Notes under the pieces: generated by a model
The model's database searches: none
What the model was told of the DNA's origin: nothing
What the model saw: the letters and a program-made list of their open reading frames with translations, nothing else
Shown here: positions 15,275-22,612 of the stretch, piece after piece
How positions within the stretch are numbered: the first letter of the stretch is position 1
Layout: every line of letters begins with the position of its first letter
Program-made: the position numbers and the translations under genes
From: Candidatus Sulfopaludibacter sp.
Lineage (GTDB): Bacteria; Acidobacteriota; Terriglobia; Bryobacterales; Bryobacteraceae
Assembly (NCBI GenBank): GCA_031292755.1
Contig: JARLGM010000042.1
Span: 1 to 43,457 of the forward strand
Length of the DNA: 43,457 bases
Direction: 5' to 3'

Positions 15275-17383
15275 ATGCACAAGCCTATAAAATATGCCGA
15301 AAAAGTTCTCACTGTCGCCGCCGGTGCGGCCTGGACCGTATTCGACAAGCTCAATCAGATAGGCCAGCACCCTGGCTTCGTGCCGAAGTGGAGCGAGAAG
15401 CCGCTTCTGAAATCGTGGGAAAAGGTCAAGCCGCAACTCGGCTGGCCGCGGCAGACCGATTCGCTCTGCCCGCGGTGCGTTCCGGAAATCCGCCAGCAGA
15501 TTCTGGATGGCAAAACGCCCCTGGATGTGCTCTACAACGGCAAGCCCGGCGAAATCAAAGCGCAGGTGATCGAACGCGATGGCAAAATCCTGATGGTGAA
15601 GGATTGCCCGATTCATGGCCACTTTGAAGACGTGATGGCGATCGACACCGCCTTTTTCAAGCACCTGGAAGACGTATTTCCCGGCCGCGATATCCGCGCG
15701 CACAACGATGCCACGCTGCATAAGCACGGCTCCAGCACCATCACCCATGGCCGCGGCTCGGTGCTGACGGTGGACCTCACGAACCGATGCAACATGATGT
15801 GCGACCCGTGCTTCATGGATGCCAACCAGGTGGGCTTCGTACACGAACTGAGCTGGGAAGACATCAAGACGCTGCTGGACAACGCCATCACGATCAAGCC
15901 GAAGCGCCAGATGTCGGTGCAGTTCTCCGGCGGCGAGCCCACCATTTCGCCGTTCTTCCTGGACGCCGTGGCGTATGCCCGCGAAGTAGGCTACAGCAGC
16001 GTGCAGGCGGCTACCAACGGGATTGAGTTCGCCAAGAATCCGGAGTTCTGCCGGCAGGCCGCGGAGAAGGGCCTGCGCTATGCCTACCTGCAGTTCGATG
16101 GCATCGGCAATGCCGCCAACGAGCACCGCAAGGTGGGCAACCTGTTCGATGTGAAACTGCGCGCCATCGAAAATCTTTACAGCAATGGCGTGGACATCAT
16201 CCCGGTCATCACCATCATTAACGGTATTAATAACGAGCAGGTAGGGCGCATCGTACAATTCGCGCTGGATAATCCCAAGCGGATTCCGTTCCTTTCGTTC
16301 CAGCCGGTCTCGTTCACCGGCCGCGACGAAGCGGTTACCGACGAGCGGCGCGCCGCCCAGCGCTACACCCTCTCGCACCTGGCGCATGATGTGAAGAATC
16401 AGACCGGCCTGGGCGAACCGGCGCGCGACTGGTTCCCGATTTCGTTTATGTCCACGTTCAGCGATTGGAGCGACCTGGTACACGGACCGCAGGCGGACTG
16501 GGGACAGTTGAGCTGCGGCTGCCATCCGAACTGTGGCGTGGGCATGGCCGTGATGGTGGACAAGGAAACCAGGGAATCGGCGCCGGTGACTTCGTTCCTG
16601 AACGCCGACCGCCTGGCGAAAGACGTGGCGCGCCTCAACGACGCGGCGCGCAGCAAGTGGCCTTCGATCGTCGGCATGGGTCTGGCGGTAGCGCGCAATT
16701 ACGATCCTTTCAAGGCTCCCACGCACTTCAAGCTGAGCGACATGATGAAGAAGTTCGATAAGACCTTCGGTGCCACGGGCAAGAGCTACGGCAAAGTGGG
16801 CAAGGACCGCACCATGGAAGATATCGAGAAGCGCCGGCGCGACCGCTGGAACTTCCTCTTTATCGCGGGTATGTGGTTCCAGGATCTGTTCAATTACGAT
16901 TTCCGCCGCACCGAGCAGTGCATCATCCCGTACGCCACGCAGGAAGGCGAAATTTCGTTCTGCGCGTATAACACCGGGGTGGGCTGGCGCAATATCATCG
17001 AAAAGATGCACATGACGGCCACGCTGACCAAGTGGTACGAAGAGCACGGCAAGCACGAAATCTTCGCGGGCGGCAAGAGTGTGCAGCTCAACAGCCGCGA
17101 TCACTCCCTGGTATTGCGCGAGGAGATTGTGACCAACGAAATCCAGCACGATCTGGACAAGCTGGGCATTGCCAAGACCGCGCGGGAAGAGAAGATCCGC
17201 GCCCGCGACGCCAAGCTGAAGGAACAGGCCGAAAATCAGCGCATGGCGCAACTCTACAAGCAGCACGTGCTGAAGGAGCAGCCCGGTCCGGAACTGGTGC
17301 AGCTTATGCCCATTGCTCCGGCGCCGGCGCCCGCCGCCAAGCGCGAGGAAGAGCGCGAGGAAGTGGGCAGCTTCGGCGATTAG
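15275..17383 (+). CDS. Radical SAM protein of the Tes/Mss (tetraether or membrane-spanning lipid synthase) family
   Basis: 702 residues from the ATG at 15275 (GGAGGAG 9 nt upstream); an upstream in-frame start at 15236 lacks this. Seen in order: a rubredoxin-like CPRC (65-68) paired with CPIHG (Cys111); the radical SAM motif CNMMCDPC (Cys172, 176, 179); GGEP (219-222); ATNGIEFA, YLQFDG, KLRAIEN, GINNEQVGRIVQFA and FQPVSFTGR (342-350); CGCHPNC (Cys414, 416, 420); and a C-terminal YATQEGEISFCAYN with Cys549 and Cys563. This block series matches archaeal MJ0619/Tes, which couples lipid tails to form tetraethers, and its bacterial relatives proposed to make membrane-spanning diabolic acids. A charged helical tail (about 600-700) is extra. 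I do not see the CxxxCxxC-like motif I recall in archaeal Tes just before the SAM domain. Acidobacteria make iso-diabolic acid and some brGDGT, so the role fits; it is inferred. Confidence 0.8.
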   Translation: MHKPIKYAEKVLTVAAGAAWTVFDKLNQIGQHPGFVPKWSEKPLLKSWEKVKPQLGWPRQTDSLCPRCVPEIRQQILDGKTPLDVLYNGKPGEIKAQVIERDGKILMVKDCPIHGHFEDVMAIDTAFFKHLEDVFPGRDIRAHNDATLHKHGSSTITHGRGSVLTVDLTNRCNMMCDPCFMDANQVGFVHELSWEDIKTLLDNAITIKPKRQMSVQFSGGEPTISPFFLDAVAYAREVGYSSVQAATNGIEFAKNPEFCRQAAEKGLRYAYLQFDGIGNAANEHRKVGNLFDVKLRAIENLYSNGVDIIPVITIINGINNEQVGRIVQFALDNPKRIPFLSFQPVSFTGRDEAVTDERRAAQRYTLSHLAHDVKNQTGLGEPARDWFPISFMSTFSDWSDLVHGPQADWGQLSCGCHPNCGVGMAVMVDKETRESAPVTSFLNADRLAKDVARLNDAARSKWPSIVGMGLAVARNYDPFKAPTHFKLSDMMKKFDKTFGATGKSYGKVGKDRTMEDIEKRRRDRWNFLFIAGMWFQDLFNYDFRRTEQCIIPYATQEGEISFCAYNTGVGWRNIIEKMHMTATLTKWYEEHGKHEIFAGGKSVQLNSRDHSLVLREEIVTNEIQHDLDKLGIAKTAREEKIRARDAKLKEQAENQRMAQLYKQHVLKEQPGPELVQLMPIAPAPAPAAKREEEREEVGSFGD

Positions 17384-17410
17384 GATTCTCCCATAGGAAC
17401 AAATCCTCCA

Positions 17411-17440
17411 GCCGCCGGAATCTTCCCGGCGGCTTTTTTA
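17411..17440 (+). terminator. Rho-independent terminator of the radical SAM gene
   Basis: Perfect 8-bp stem GCCGCCGG (17411-17418) / CCGGCGGC (17426-17433) with a 7-nt loop, followed at once by TTTTTT. It lies 28 nt after the stop at 17383 and faces the convergent gene ending at 17447. Confidence 0.9.
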
Positions 17441-17446
17441 TTTGGA

Positions 17447-19390
17447 TCAGTTCAAGGTATCCAGGTAGCGGTGATAGGCGCGCAGGAGAACGGTGCCGGC
17501 ATCCTGGTCGGGCGGGACGTAGTCGCGAAACAGGGCGCTGCCTCCCCAGTTTTTCTTCAGTTCCCGCCAGAAGCTGTTCCAGGCCAGGATCCGGTCGCCG
17601 CGCAGAATGCGGTCATTGACCGCCTTCATGATGGAGTCGTTGATTTCCGTTTCGCCGACCCCGCGGGTGGCAATCACCTGGGCGTCATGCGACGCTTCGA
17701 TCACGGCATGGACCTCGGTGGATCCGCCGCAGCTTCCGAGGATCACCAGCAGGCTGGATTTCGCCAGGTAGGTCAGGGTCCGTTCCACCCAGAAACTGTG
17801 TCCGCGATGGACAATCACGGTGGGCACCAGTCCGCGCCGGTCAAGCTCTGAGGCGATGGCCTGCTGGCGGCGTCCCGCTTCGCCTTCAAGCGCGCGATTC
17901 TTCGGCAGGTGGCCGTCGATGGGCACGTTCGCGAAGATCTCGATGCGGCGGCCCTCGGGACCGCGGCCGGTGAGGTGCACATATTGGCCGCGATCTTCCA
18001 CCTGCCAGGCGGGGTCACGCTCGTAGGCCGCCAGAAACGATTCGAAGGACGCGATGCCGTCTTCATCGTCGTAGAAAAAGTAGCGCTCGATGCAATCGTT
18101 GTCCTTGCCGAACAGGAGTGCGGTGTCCAGGGTATCCGATGACCGGAAGAAGGGCAGATAGGGAGCGGCAACCGAATCGACGGAGAGCTTGGCGGCCAGC
18201 ACGCCGTATAACGTAGCGCCGCGCAGGTCTCCGGCGGCGCGGCAGCGGGCGAACTCGGCGGAGACAAGCGAGGCCATTTCGTCGCGCAGCTCAGGACGGG
18301 TGGTGGCGTCGATGATCTCGGCCAGGCGCATGGCTTCGCGCAGCGGGTTGCTCGCCTCGGCGACGCCGCGGGTGAGCCGCCCCACCACTTCACGGCCGGC
18401 CAGGGAGAGAAGCGCGTCGAAGCGTCCGGCGGCCAGCGCACCGGCGGCGAAATCGCGCAGTTCCCAATTTTGGGTGCGGTCCAGCCAGGCGACCAGGGAA
18501 TCGCCCTTTTTCCATTTGGGCAGGAGCAGGCGGTCGAAGACGGCGGCGAACACCTGCGGCGTGGCCTCGGCGCGGCCGAGCGCGAGGAGGGTGTACAGGT
18601 CGGCGGCGCGGAAGCGCGCCAAGTCGGTCGCCAGCAGGCCGTTGAGATTCTGCTGCGCCGCCTGGCACAGCATCAGCGATTCGTTTTCCAGCGCGCGCTC
18701 CAGGGGGGCAGCCTCCGCGCCGGTGGCGGCGACGCGCATGTCCAACACCGTGCTGAAGAACTGCGGGGTACTCGCGGCAATCTTCATCGCCGATTCCAGG
18801 GACATGCCTCCGCGCGCGACTCTCGCGGCCAGAATGGCCACACGGCCCCGGCGGGGCAGATCGATGGAGGTGTCTTCGGCCAGGCGGGAGAGCACGGCCA
18901 TTTCCGGCGACTGCGCGTCCGCCATCAGTTGACGAACAGCGAGCGCCGTCTTGCTGGCGCCGGTGGCCAGGCCCATCGCCTGATCGGGCGCGGCCAGAAC
19001 GAATCGCTCGAAGAGCTGGGGTCCGCCGGGGAGCGGGACGTACTGGCCGGATTCGCGCAGCGCCAACTCGGGATTGTGCAGCCCGACGGCGAGCACCAGC
19101 TGCTTCGCGACGGCGGCATCGCCCGCGGCTCGCGCCAGGGCACAGGTCCGGCGGAAATCCATTTCGGCGAGCCAGGGCTTATCGATCACCAGGGGAAGAT
19201 AGCGTTGGGCGATGTCGAGATTCTGCTCCAGAGCGGCTTCGAATCCCTGACGCAGGACACGGTCTTTTTCGATCTCGTTTTTGAGTTGGGGCAGGCGTTC
19301 CAGTGTGCCCGCGGGACCGTCCGCGGCAGGCTGACCCTGGGCCATGGGGCGGAAAAGCAGGAGGATGAGGCACAGTCGGAGCATACCCAT
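17447..19390 (-). CDS. Large secreted/periplasmic protein with a possible caspase-like His/Cys dyad
   Basis: 647 residues; signal peptide MGMLRLCLILLLFRPMAQG. Residues about 30-430 are alpha-helical and Ala/Leu-rich, like HEAT/TPR-type repeats. The C-terminal part (about 500-600) holds TVIVHRGHSFWVERTL, a helix, then LLVILGSCGGSTEVH, then QVIATRGVGETEIND. A strand ending in His-Gly/Arg-Gly-His (His528, His531) followed by a hydrophobic strand ending in SCGG (Cys554) is the layout of clan CD cysteine peptidases (caspase/gingipain/CHAT). The 23-26 residue spacing is short for that clan, so this is a suggestion only. I recall similar RGHS...LGSCGG proteins in Bacteroidetes. No named family; function unknown. 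A -10 TAAAAT sits 5 nt before the start. Eight nt separate it from the DinB gene. Confidence 0.7.
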   Translation of the reverse strand: MGMLRLCLILLLFRPMAQGQPAADGPAGTLERLPQLKNEIEKDRVLRQGFEAALEQNLDIAQRYLPLVIDKPWLAEMDFRRTCALARAAGDAAVAKQLVLAVGLHNPELALRESGQYVPLPGGPQLFERFVLAAPDQAMGLATGASKTALAVRQLMADAQSPEMAVLSRLAEDTSIDLPRRGRVAILAARVARGGMSLESAMKIAASTPQFFSTVLDMRVAATGAEAAPLERALENESLMLCQAAQQNLNGLLATDLARFRAADLYTLLALGRAEATPQVFAAVFDRLLLPKWKKGDSLVAWLDRTQNWELRDFAAGALAAGRFDALLSLAGREVVGRLTRGVAEASNPLREAMRLAEIIDATTRPELRDEMASLVSAEFARCRAAGDLRGATLYGVLAAKLSVDSVAAPYLPFFRSSDTLDTALLFGKDNDCIERYFFYDDEDGIASFESFLAAYERDPAWQVEDRGQYVHLTGRGPEGRRIEIFANVPIDGHLPKNRALEGEAGRRQQAIASELDRRGLVPTVIVHRGHSFWVERTLTYLAKSSLLVILGSCGGSTEVHAVIEASHDAQVIATRGVGETEINDSIMKAVNDRILRGDRILAWNSFWRELKKNWGGSALFRDYVPPDQDAGTVLLRAYHRYLDTLN

Positions 19391-19395
19391 ACGTA

Positions 19396-19401
19396 ATTTT
19401 A
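19396..19401 (-). promoter_or_regulatory. -10 element of a near-leaderless promoter
   Basis: On the minus strand TAAAAT, then 5 nt (TACGT), then the ATG at 19390. It overlaps the end of the DinB gene, so internal initiation within an operon is also possible. Confidence 0.4.
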
Positions 19402-19887
19402 TCGTCCCGCCAGCCGTGCCGTGACGATGGCCTGGCCGACGTGGCGCTGGGTGTGTTCGGCGATATGGGTGAGCAGTCCAATAACAGTAGTGGGCAGCCG
19501 CTTGCGGCCCACCCAGCGGGGTTCCGCGAGGCTGGCCGGGTCGGTCGACCGGACCACGGCTTCGGCAGCGCGGAAAACTTGATCCAGGGCGGCCAGCAAT
19601 TCTTCCCTGGCCGGGCCGGGCTGATGTTCGGCCTGCAAGGCCGCCAGTTGGGCGGGCGTCAACTCCTTACCTTGCAGATACGCCATTAGTCTTTCGGTAC
19701 TGCCGGCGATGTGGCGCAGATGGAAGCCCACCGTCCCGAGGCCGGGTGGAGCGGTCCAGATCTGTTCCGCGGTGAGACCGGCGGTGTGGCGGGCAAGATC
19801 CTCGCCGGCCTGCCGGAACGAAGCCAAAACGGGCGCGAGTAAGGGGCTTACCCCGGGGATGGGGCCGCGTAGCCAAGGTTCATCCAT
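19399..19887 (-). CDS. DinB-family (DUF664-like) four-helix metalloprotein
   Basis: 162 residues with the DinB/YfiT layout: a four-helix bundle with FHLRHIAGS (His56/His59) in helix 2 and HIAEHTQRHVGQ near the C-terminus, giving the three-His metal site. Members include mycothiol- or bacillithiol-dependent transferases and many of unknown function; no thiol-synthesis gene lies nearby. It is divergent from the Rrf2 regulator, sharing a 166-bp intergenic region that carries two dyads and a sigma-54 promoter. It is 8 nt upstream of the 647-residue gene and could be co-transcribed with it. Start chosen for the -10 7 nt upstream; a second ATG lies four nt further in but out of frame. Confidence 0.85.
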   Translation of the reverse strand: MDEPWLRGPIPGVSPLLAPVLASFRQAGEDLARHTAGLTAEQIWTAPPGLGTVGFHLRHIAGSTERLMAYLQGKELTPAQLAALQAEHQPGPAREELLAALDQVFRAAEAVVRSTDPASLAEPRWVGRKRLPTTVIGLLTHIAEHTQRHVGQAIVTARLAGR

Positions 19888-19894
19888 ATTACTG

Positions 19895-19900
19895 ATTGTA
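19895..19900 (-). promoter_or_regulatory. -10 element of a leaderless promoter, overlapping a dyad
   Basis: On the minus strand TACAAT, then 7 nt, then the ATG at 19887. A -35-like GTGAAA lies 18 nt further upstream. The hexamer overlaps the 17-bp dyad at 19897-19913. Confidence 0.5.
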
Positions 19901-19913
19901 GAGACTTTCTACA
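19897..19913. promoter_or_regulatory. 17-bp dyad (operator candidate)
   Basis: TGTAGA (19897-19902) and TCTACA (19908-19913), perfect 6-bp arms around gactt. It overlaps the dinB promoter, as expected of a repressor site; Rrf2 itself is a candidate binder. Confidence 0.4.
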
Positions 19914-19920
19914 GGGAATT

Positions 19921-19936
19921 TCACCCAGTTGGGTGA
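19921..19936. promoter_or_regulatory. 16-bp palindrome (enhancer/operator candidate)
   Basis: TCACCCA (19921-19927), GT, TGGGTGA (19930-19936): perfect 7-bp arms. Its centre is about 96 bp upstream of the predicted sigma-54 start, the usual distance for an enhancer-binding-protein site. Confidence 0.45.
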
Positions 19937-19997
19937 GCCAAATCGCACTCTTGACCTGTATTCGACCCGATTTGTCCGCAAATGCGCCCAATCTTCC

Positions 19998-20014
19998 TTG
20001 GCACGCCGATTGCG
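19998..20014 (+). promoter_or_regulatory. Sigma-54 (-24/-12) promoter for the Rrf2 gene
   Basis: TTGGCACGCCGATTGCG: the GG (20000-20001) and GC (20012-20013) are exactly 10 nt apart and the flanks match the consensus TGGCACGnnnnTTGC in full. Predicted start about 20025, leaving a 30-nt leader to the ATG at 20054. Confidence 0.85.
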
Positions 20015-20053
20015 AAGCTCATAAACCGGATAAAGATACTCCTTTTCCTTATT

Positions 20054-20482
20054 ATGCAATTGACACGTGCTGCCGACTACGCCGTCCGGGTGATGATTCA
20101 CTTGGCCGGACTGCCGCCGGGTTCCCGCGCCAGCCGCTCCGCACTCGCCGATGCGGCCGAATGCCCGGAGCAATTCCTCTCCAAGGTGCTGCAAAGCCTC
20201 ACGCGTGCCGGCCTGGTGATTTCGCATCGGGGAAATACCGGTGGTTTCGAACTTCCGGAGGTTCACCGCCAGTCGTCTCTTCTGCAAGTAGTGGAAGCCA
20301 TTGAGGGCCCGATGCGCCTGAACGTCTGCCTCACATCGAACGCGGCTTGTGCCCGCGTGGGCTCGTGCCCGGCGCATCCGGTCTGGGTAAGAGCGCAGCG
20401 CGCCATGGCGGATGTTCTGGCCAACGCCTGCATTGCAGATATGTCGCGGGAAGAACTTGCATCCAGATGTAGCTTGACGTAG
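20054..20482 (+). CDS. Rrf2-family transcriptional regulator with a three-Cys cluster site
   Basis: 142 residues from the ATG at 20054; an upstream in-frame start (19982) would begin inside the sigma-54 promoter. MQLTRAADYAVRVMIHLA is the usual Rrf2 opening, followed by the winged helix: CPEQFLSKVLQSLTRAGL is the recognition region and HRGNTGGFEL the wing. Cys92, Cys99 and Cys105 lie where IscR and NsrR hold an iron-sulfur cluster (IscR Cys92/98/104), so it probably senses Fe-S status, NO or redox. The first gap is six residues rather than IscR's five. No isc, suf or NO-detoxification gene adjoins; the nearby dyads suggest control of itself and of the divergent DinB gene. Control of an Rrf2 gene by sigma-54 is unusual. 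Confidence 0.9.
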   Translation: MQLTRAADYAVRVMIHLAGLPPGSRASRSALADAAECPEQFLSKVLQSLTRAGLVISHRGNTGGFELPEVHRQSSLLQVVEAIEGPMRLNVCLTSNAACARVGSCPAHPVWVRAQRAMADVLANACIADMSREELASRCSLT

Positions 20483-20495
20483 ACGGTGCGACCGG

Positions 20496-21614
20496 TTACG
20501 GGCGGGAGGAACCCCATACCCGCCGCAGCAGCGACGGCGCTTTCCAGTCTGCCGGTGCTTGGGAATTTGCGGCCGCCAGGCTGGCCTGGATGGCGTGGCG
20601 CTGCTTCCACGCCATCCGGCGGGCGGATAGCCACACCATCAGAGCTACCAACAACACAGTCGAGATGGCCGCCTGCCAGGCGCTCATGGTCCGCTTGATG
20701 GGCATGGAAACAATGCCATACACCAGCATCACGTGCACCCAATACACCATAAGCGAATTCTTTCCCAGGCACTGCATCCAGCTCCAGCCCGGTCCGGCGG
20801 CATAATCGGTCCACAGGTACGCCCCCGCCATCATGAGCAGGGAGACGCCCACGCGGATCAGGATGAGGGTGGGATTGTTCAGCCAGAAATCGGATTTCGG
20901 GTAAATGGAAAACGGAATATTCGAAAGGTACTGGGCCACCAGGATCAGACCGAGGCCGATCAGCACACTCCACTGCATCATCCGCTCGAAGCGCTCCTCG
21001 GGAGTACGCTTGACGATAGTGCCCACCGCCAGCCCGAACGCGGCGTAAGCGGCGCAGGGGAAAAACGGGAAACGATTGTGGGCGGCGACCGGCACCAGGT
21101 ATTCCTGCAACAGGGTAGGTTGGCTGCCCCAGTTCAGGTTGGAGATGACGGGCGCCAGGGCGGCAATCCCCAAGCCGGCTACCAGGGCCCACCGGACACG
21201 TTCCCGGGCATCGAACACGGCCAGCGCCGAGAGCACAATTAACGCCAGCGCCATGCAGTTGAGAATGTCCACTTTCAACAGTTCCTGCATGGTGCCCTTG
21301 GGAAAACTGAGCAGCCAGTTGCTAAAGCGAAACAAAAACGCCAGCAGCAGAATGTAGCCGGCGCGCTTCAGCGAAATCAGCCAGCGGCGCGAAAGAGCGG
21401 GCTCGCGCCGCTCCAGGCTGTCCATCTGAAAGGCCATGGTCATGCCTGCCATGAACAGAAAGAGCGGCGCGGCCATCCCGCCCACGAACTGCGAGAGGAC
21501 ATACGGACCGCCGGCGCGGATATCCGGATGCGCGTAAGAATTAAAAGTGTGGCACTGGATCATGATGACCACAGCCAGGCCACGCATCCAGTCCAGAAAG
21601 GGAAATCGCTTCAC
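20496..21614 (-). CDS. Membrane acetyltransferase of the DUF1624/HGSNAT type
   Basis: 372 residues with about ten hydrophobic segments. It opens FLDWMRGLAVVIMIQCHTFNS; the His22 region and the GGMAAPLFLFMAGMTMA segment are typical of heparan-alpha-glucosaminide N-acetyltransferase-like proteins (PF07786), close to the acyltransferase-3/OpgC group. These use cytoplasmic acetyl-CoA to acetylate a sugar on the far side of the membrane. Start is GTG at 21614, 8 nt after a TACCCT -10 candidate (21623-21628); no good Shine-Dalgarno. It ends 13 nt from the Rrf2 gene (convergent). The exact acceptor is unknown. Confidence 0.8.
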   Translation of the reverse strand: MKRFPFLDWMRGLAVVIMIQCHTFNSYAHPDIRAGGPYVLSQFVGGMAAPLFLFMAGMTMAFQMDSLERREPALSRRWLISLKRAGYILLLAFLFRFSNWLLSFPKGTMQELLKVDILNCMALALIVLSALAVFDARERVRWALVAGLGIAALAPVISNLNWGSQPTLLQEYLVPVAAHNRFPFFPCAAYAAFGLAVGTIVKRTPEERFERMMQWSVLIGLGLILVAQYLSNIPFSIYPKSDFWLNNPTLILIRVGVSLLMMAGAYLWTDYAAGPGWSWMQCLGKNSLMVYWVHVMLVYGIVSMPIKRTMSAWQAAISTVLLVALMVWLSARRMAWKQRHAIQASLAAANSQAPADWKAPSLLRRVWGSSRP

Positions 21615-21628
21615 AAAAACGGAGGGTA

Positions 21629-21658
21629 CCCCGCTCCTATGATATCCGAAGAGCGGGG
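21629..21658 (-). terminator. Hairpin after the small membrane protein gene, possible terminator
   Basis: Perfect 8-bp stem CCCCGCTC (21629-21636) / GAGCGGGG (21651-21658) with a 14-nt loop. On the minus strand it begins 1 nt after the stop of the 54-residue gene. The T5 run (21615-21619) comes 9 nt after the stem, too far for a classic terminator, and the loop also covers a TATCAT sequence. Confidence 0.45.
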
Positions 21659-21659
21659 C

Positions 21660-21824
21660 CTAATTCTCCTGGCAGGCTTCCCAAATTGTCTGCAGCCGGT
21701 CAAGTTCGTCCGAAGTGAAAAAAGACAGGTTGCGAAATAGCCGGTGCCGGCGATGCAAACCGTCGAAGACAACGACGAAAGCCATCATAAATATGATCGC
21801 GTGCAGTGCGCAGTAGTGTGTCAT
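21660..21824 (-). CDS. Small (54-residue) membrane protein coupled to the LuxR-type regulator gene
   Basis: Open frame from ATG (21824) to TAG (21660-21662), 54 residues. It begins MTHYCALHAIIFMMAFVVVF, one hydrophobic segment (about 5-21), followed by a basic stretch HRRHRLFR and an acidic soluble tail SFFTSDELDRLQTIWEACQEN (given here in part: SDELDRLQTIWEACQEN). The start lies 2 nt after the TAG of the LuxR gene, and a hairpin follows directly after the stop, so it looks like the second gene of a two-gene unit. The positive-inside rule puts the tail in the cytoplasm. No family recognised; it could tether or modulate the regulator. The exact fit in the operon and protein-like composition favour a real gene. 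Confidence 0.6.
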   Translation of the reverse strand: MTHYCALHAIIFMMAFVVVFDGLHRRHRLFRNLSFFTSDELDRLQTIWEACQEN

Positions 21825-21826
21825 CG

Positions 21827-22561
21827 CTAGACTGTTCCCGGCCGGGGGTTGACGGCCGCATACTCAAGAGGCAACTGGGGCCGCGGCATCACCAGCGAGC
21901 GGATCCCGAGTACCGGACGCGCGCCGGTGCCTGACGGTTCCTCATTCGGCAACTGCCCGCCGTTAGTCAGGTTCCGCAAGCCGAACAGCGCCAGCTCGAA
22001 GCGATCTTTCACCCCGGCTTTCTCGAACAGGCGCGACAGGTAAACCTTCACGCTGCCGTCGGCAATATTCAACGTGGCGGCAATCTCTTTATTCTTCATT
22101 CCCTGCGCCAGCAGACTGACCAACTGCCCCTCGCGGTGCGTCAAAGAGACGCGGCGGGAACTCAGGAAACCATCCGTGAGGGCCTTTTCAAACCACAATT
22201 CCCCGGCGCGCACTTTTTGGAGGCACTTTACCTGCACTTCGGCGGGCAATTGTTTGCGCAGAATGCCGCGCACTCCCAGGCCCAACGCCTGAAACGCCAG
22301 TTCCATGGACACCGACTTCACCCACAGGATGACTTTGGCGGATCCCACCGATTTCTTCAGTTCGCTCATGACCGCGAAAGTGACATCCTCGGTCAAATCG
22401 AGCAACACCAGGTCCGGCGATGCGCCTTGCGACAACTGCTCCGTCATGGCAGGCATGCCGCAGCAGGTTGGCAGCAGTTCGAAATCTCCGGCCTTCCGCA
22501 AGACAGATTCGAGCCCCTTCGCCAGAATGGGCTCGCCCACACAAAGCAAAATGCGCGTCAT
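21827..22561 (-). CDS. NarL/LuxR-type response regulator with a degenerate receiver
   Basis: 244 residues from the ATG at 22561, preceded by GGAGG (22566-22570); a longer frame to 22594 lacks this. Residues 1-120 are a receiver domain: Asp55 in PDLVLLD is the phosphorylation-site equivalent and Lys103 in ILRKQ the conserved Lys, but the acidic pair normally near residue 8-10 reads GE and the Thr/Ser position reads V in LWVKS. Residues 139-195 are a LuxR helix-turn-helix (SLTHREGQLVSLLAQGMKNK, IADGSVKVYLSRLFEKAGV). A Pro/Arg-rich tail of about 45 residues follows. No sensor kinase is adjacent. It may act without phosphorylation. The next gene, 2 nt away, encodes a tiny membrane protein. Confidence 0.88.
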   Translation of the reverse strand: MTRILLCVGEPILAKGLESVLRKAGDFELLPTCCGMPAMTEQLSQGASPDLVLLDLTEDVTFAVMSELKKSVGSAKVILWVKSVSMELAFQALGLGVRGILRKQLPAEVQVKCLQKVRAGELWFEKALTDGFLSSRRVSLTHREGQLVSLLAQGMKNKEIAATLNIADGSVKVYLSRLFEKAGVKDRFELALFGLRNLTNGGQLPNEEPSGTGARPVLGIRSLVMPRPQLPLEYAAVNPRPGTV

Positions 22562-22612
22562 TATTCCTCCAGCCGTCACCCCTGCCCCTGGCAAAGGCGG
22601 CGATATGCTCCT

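Noticed and set aside
15089..17266. 725-codon minus-strand frame under the radical SAM gene
   Set aside because: His/Ala/Arg-rich shadow without family motifs; the plus strand is a clear Tes-like protein. Its last 50 codons in the gap before 15275 are also not recognisable as a gene.
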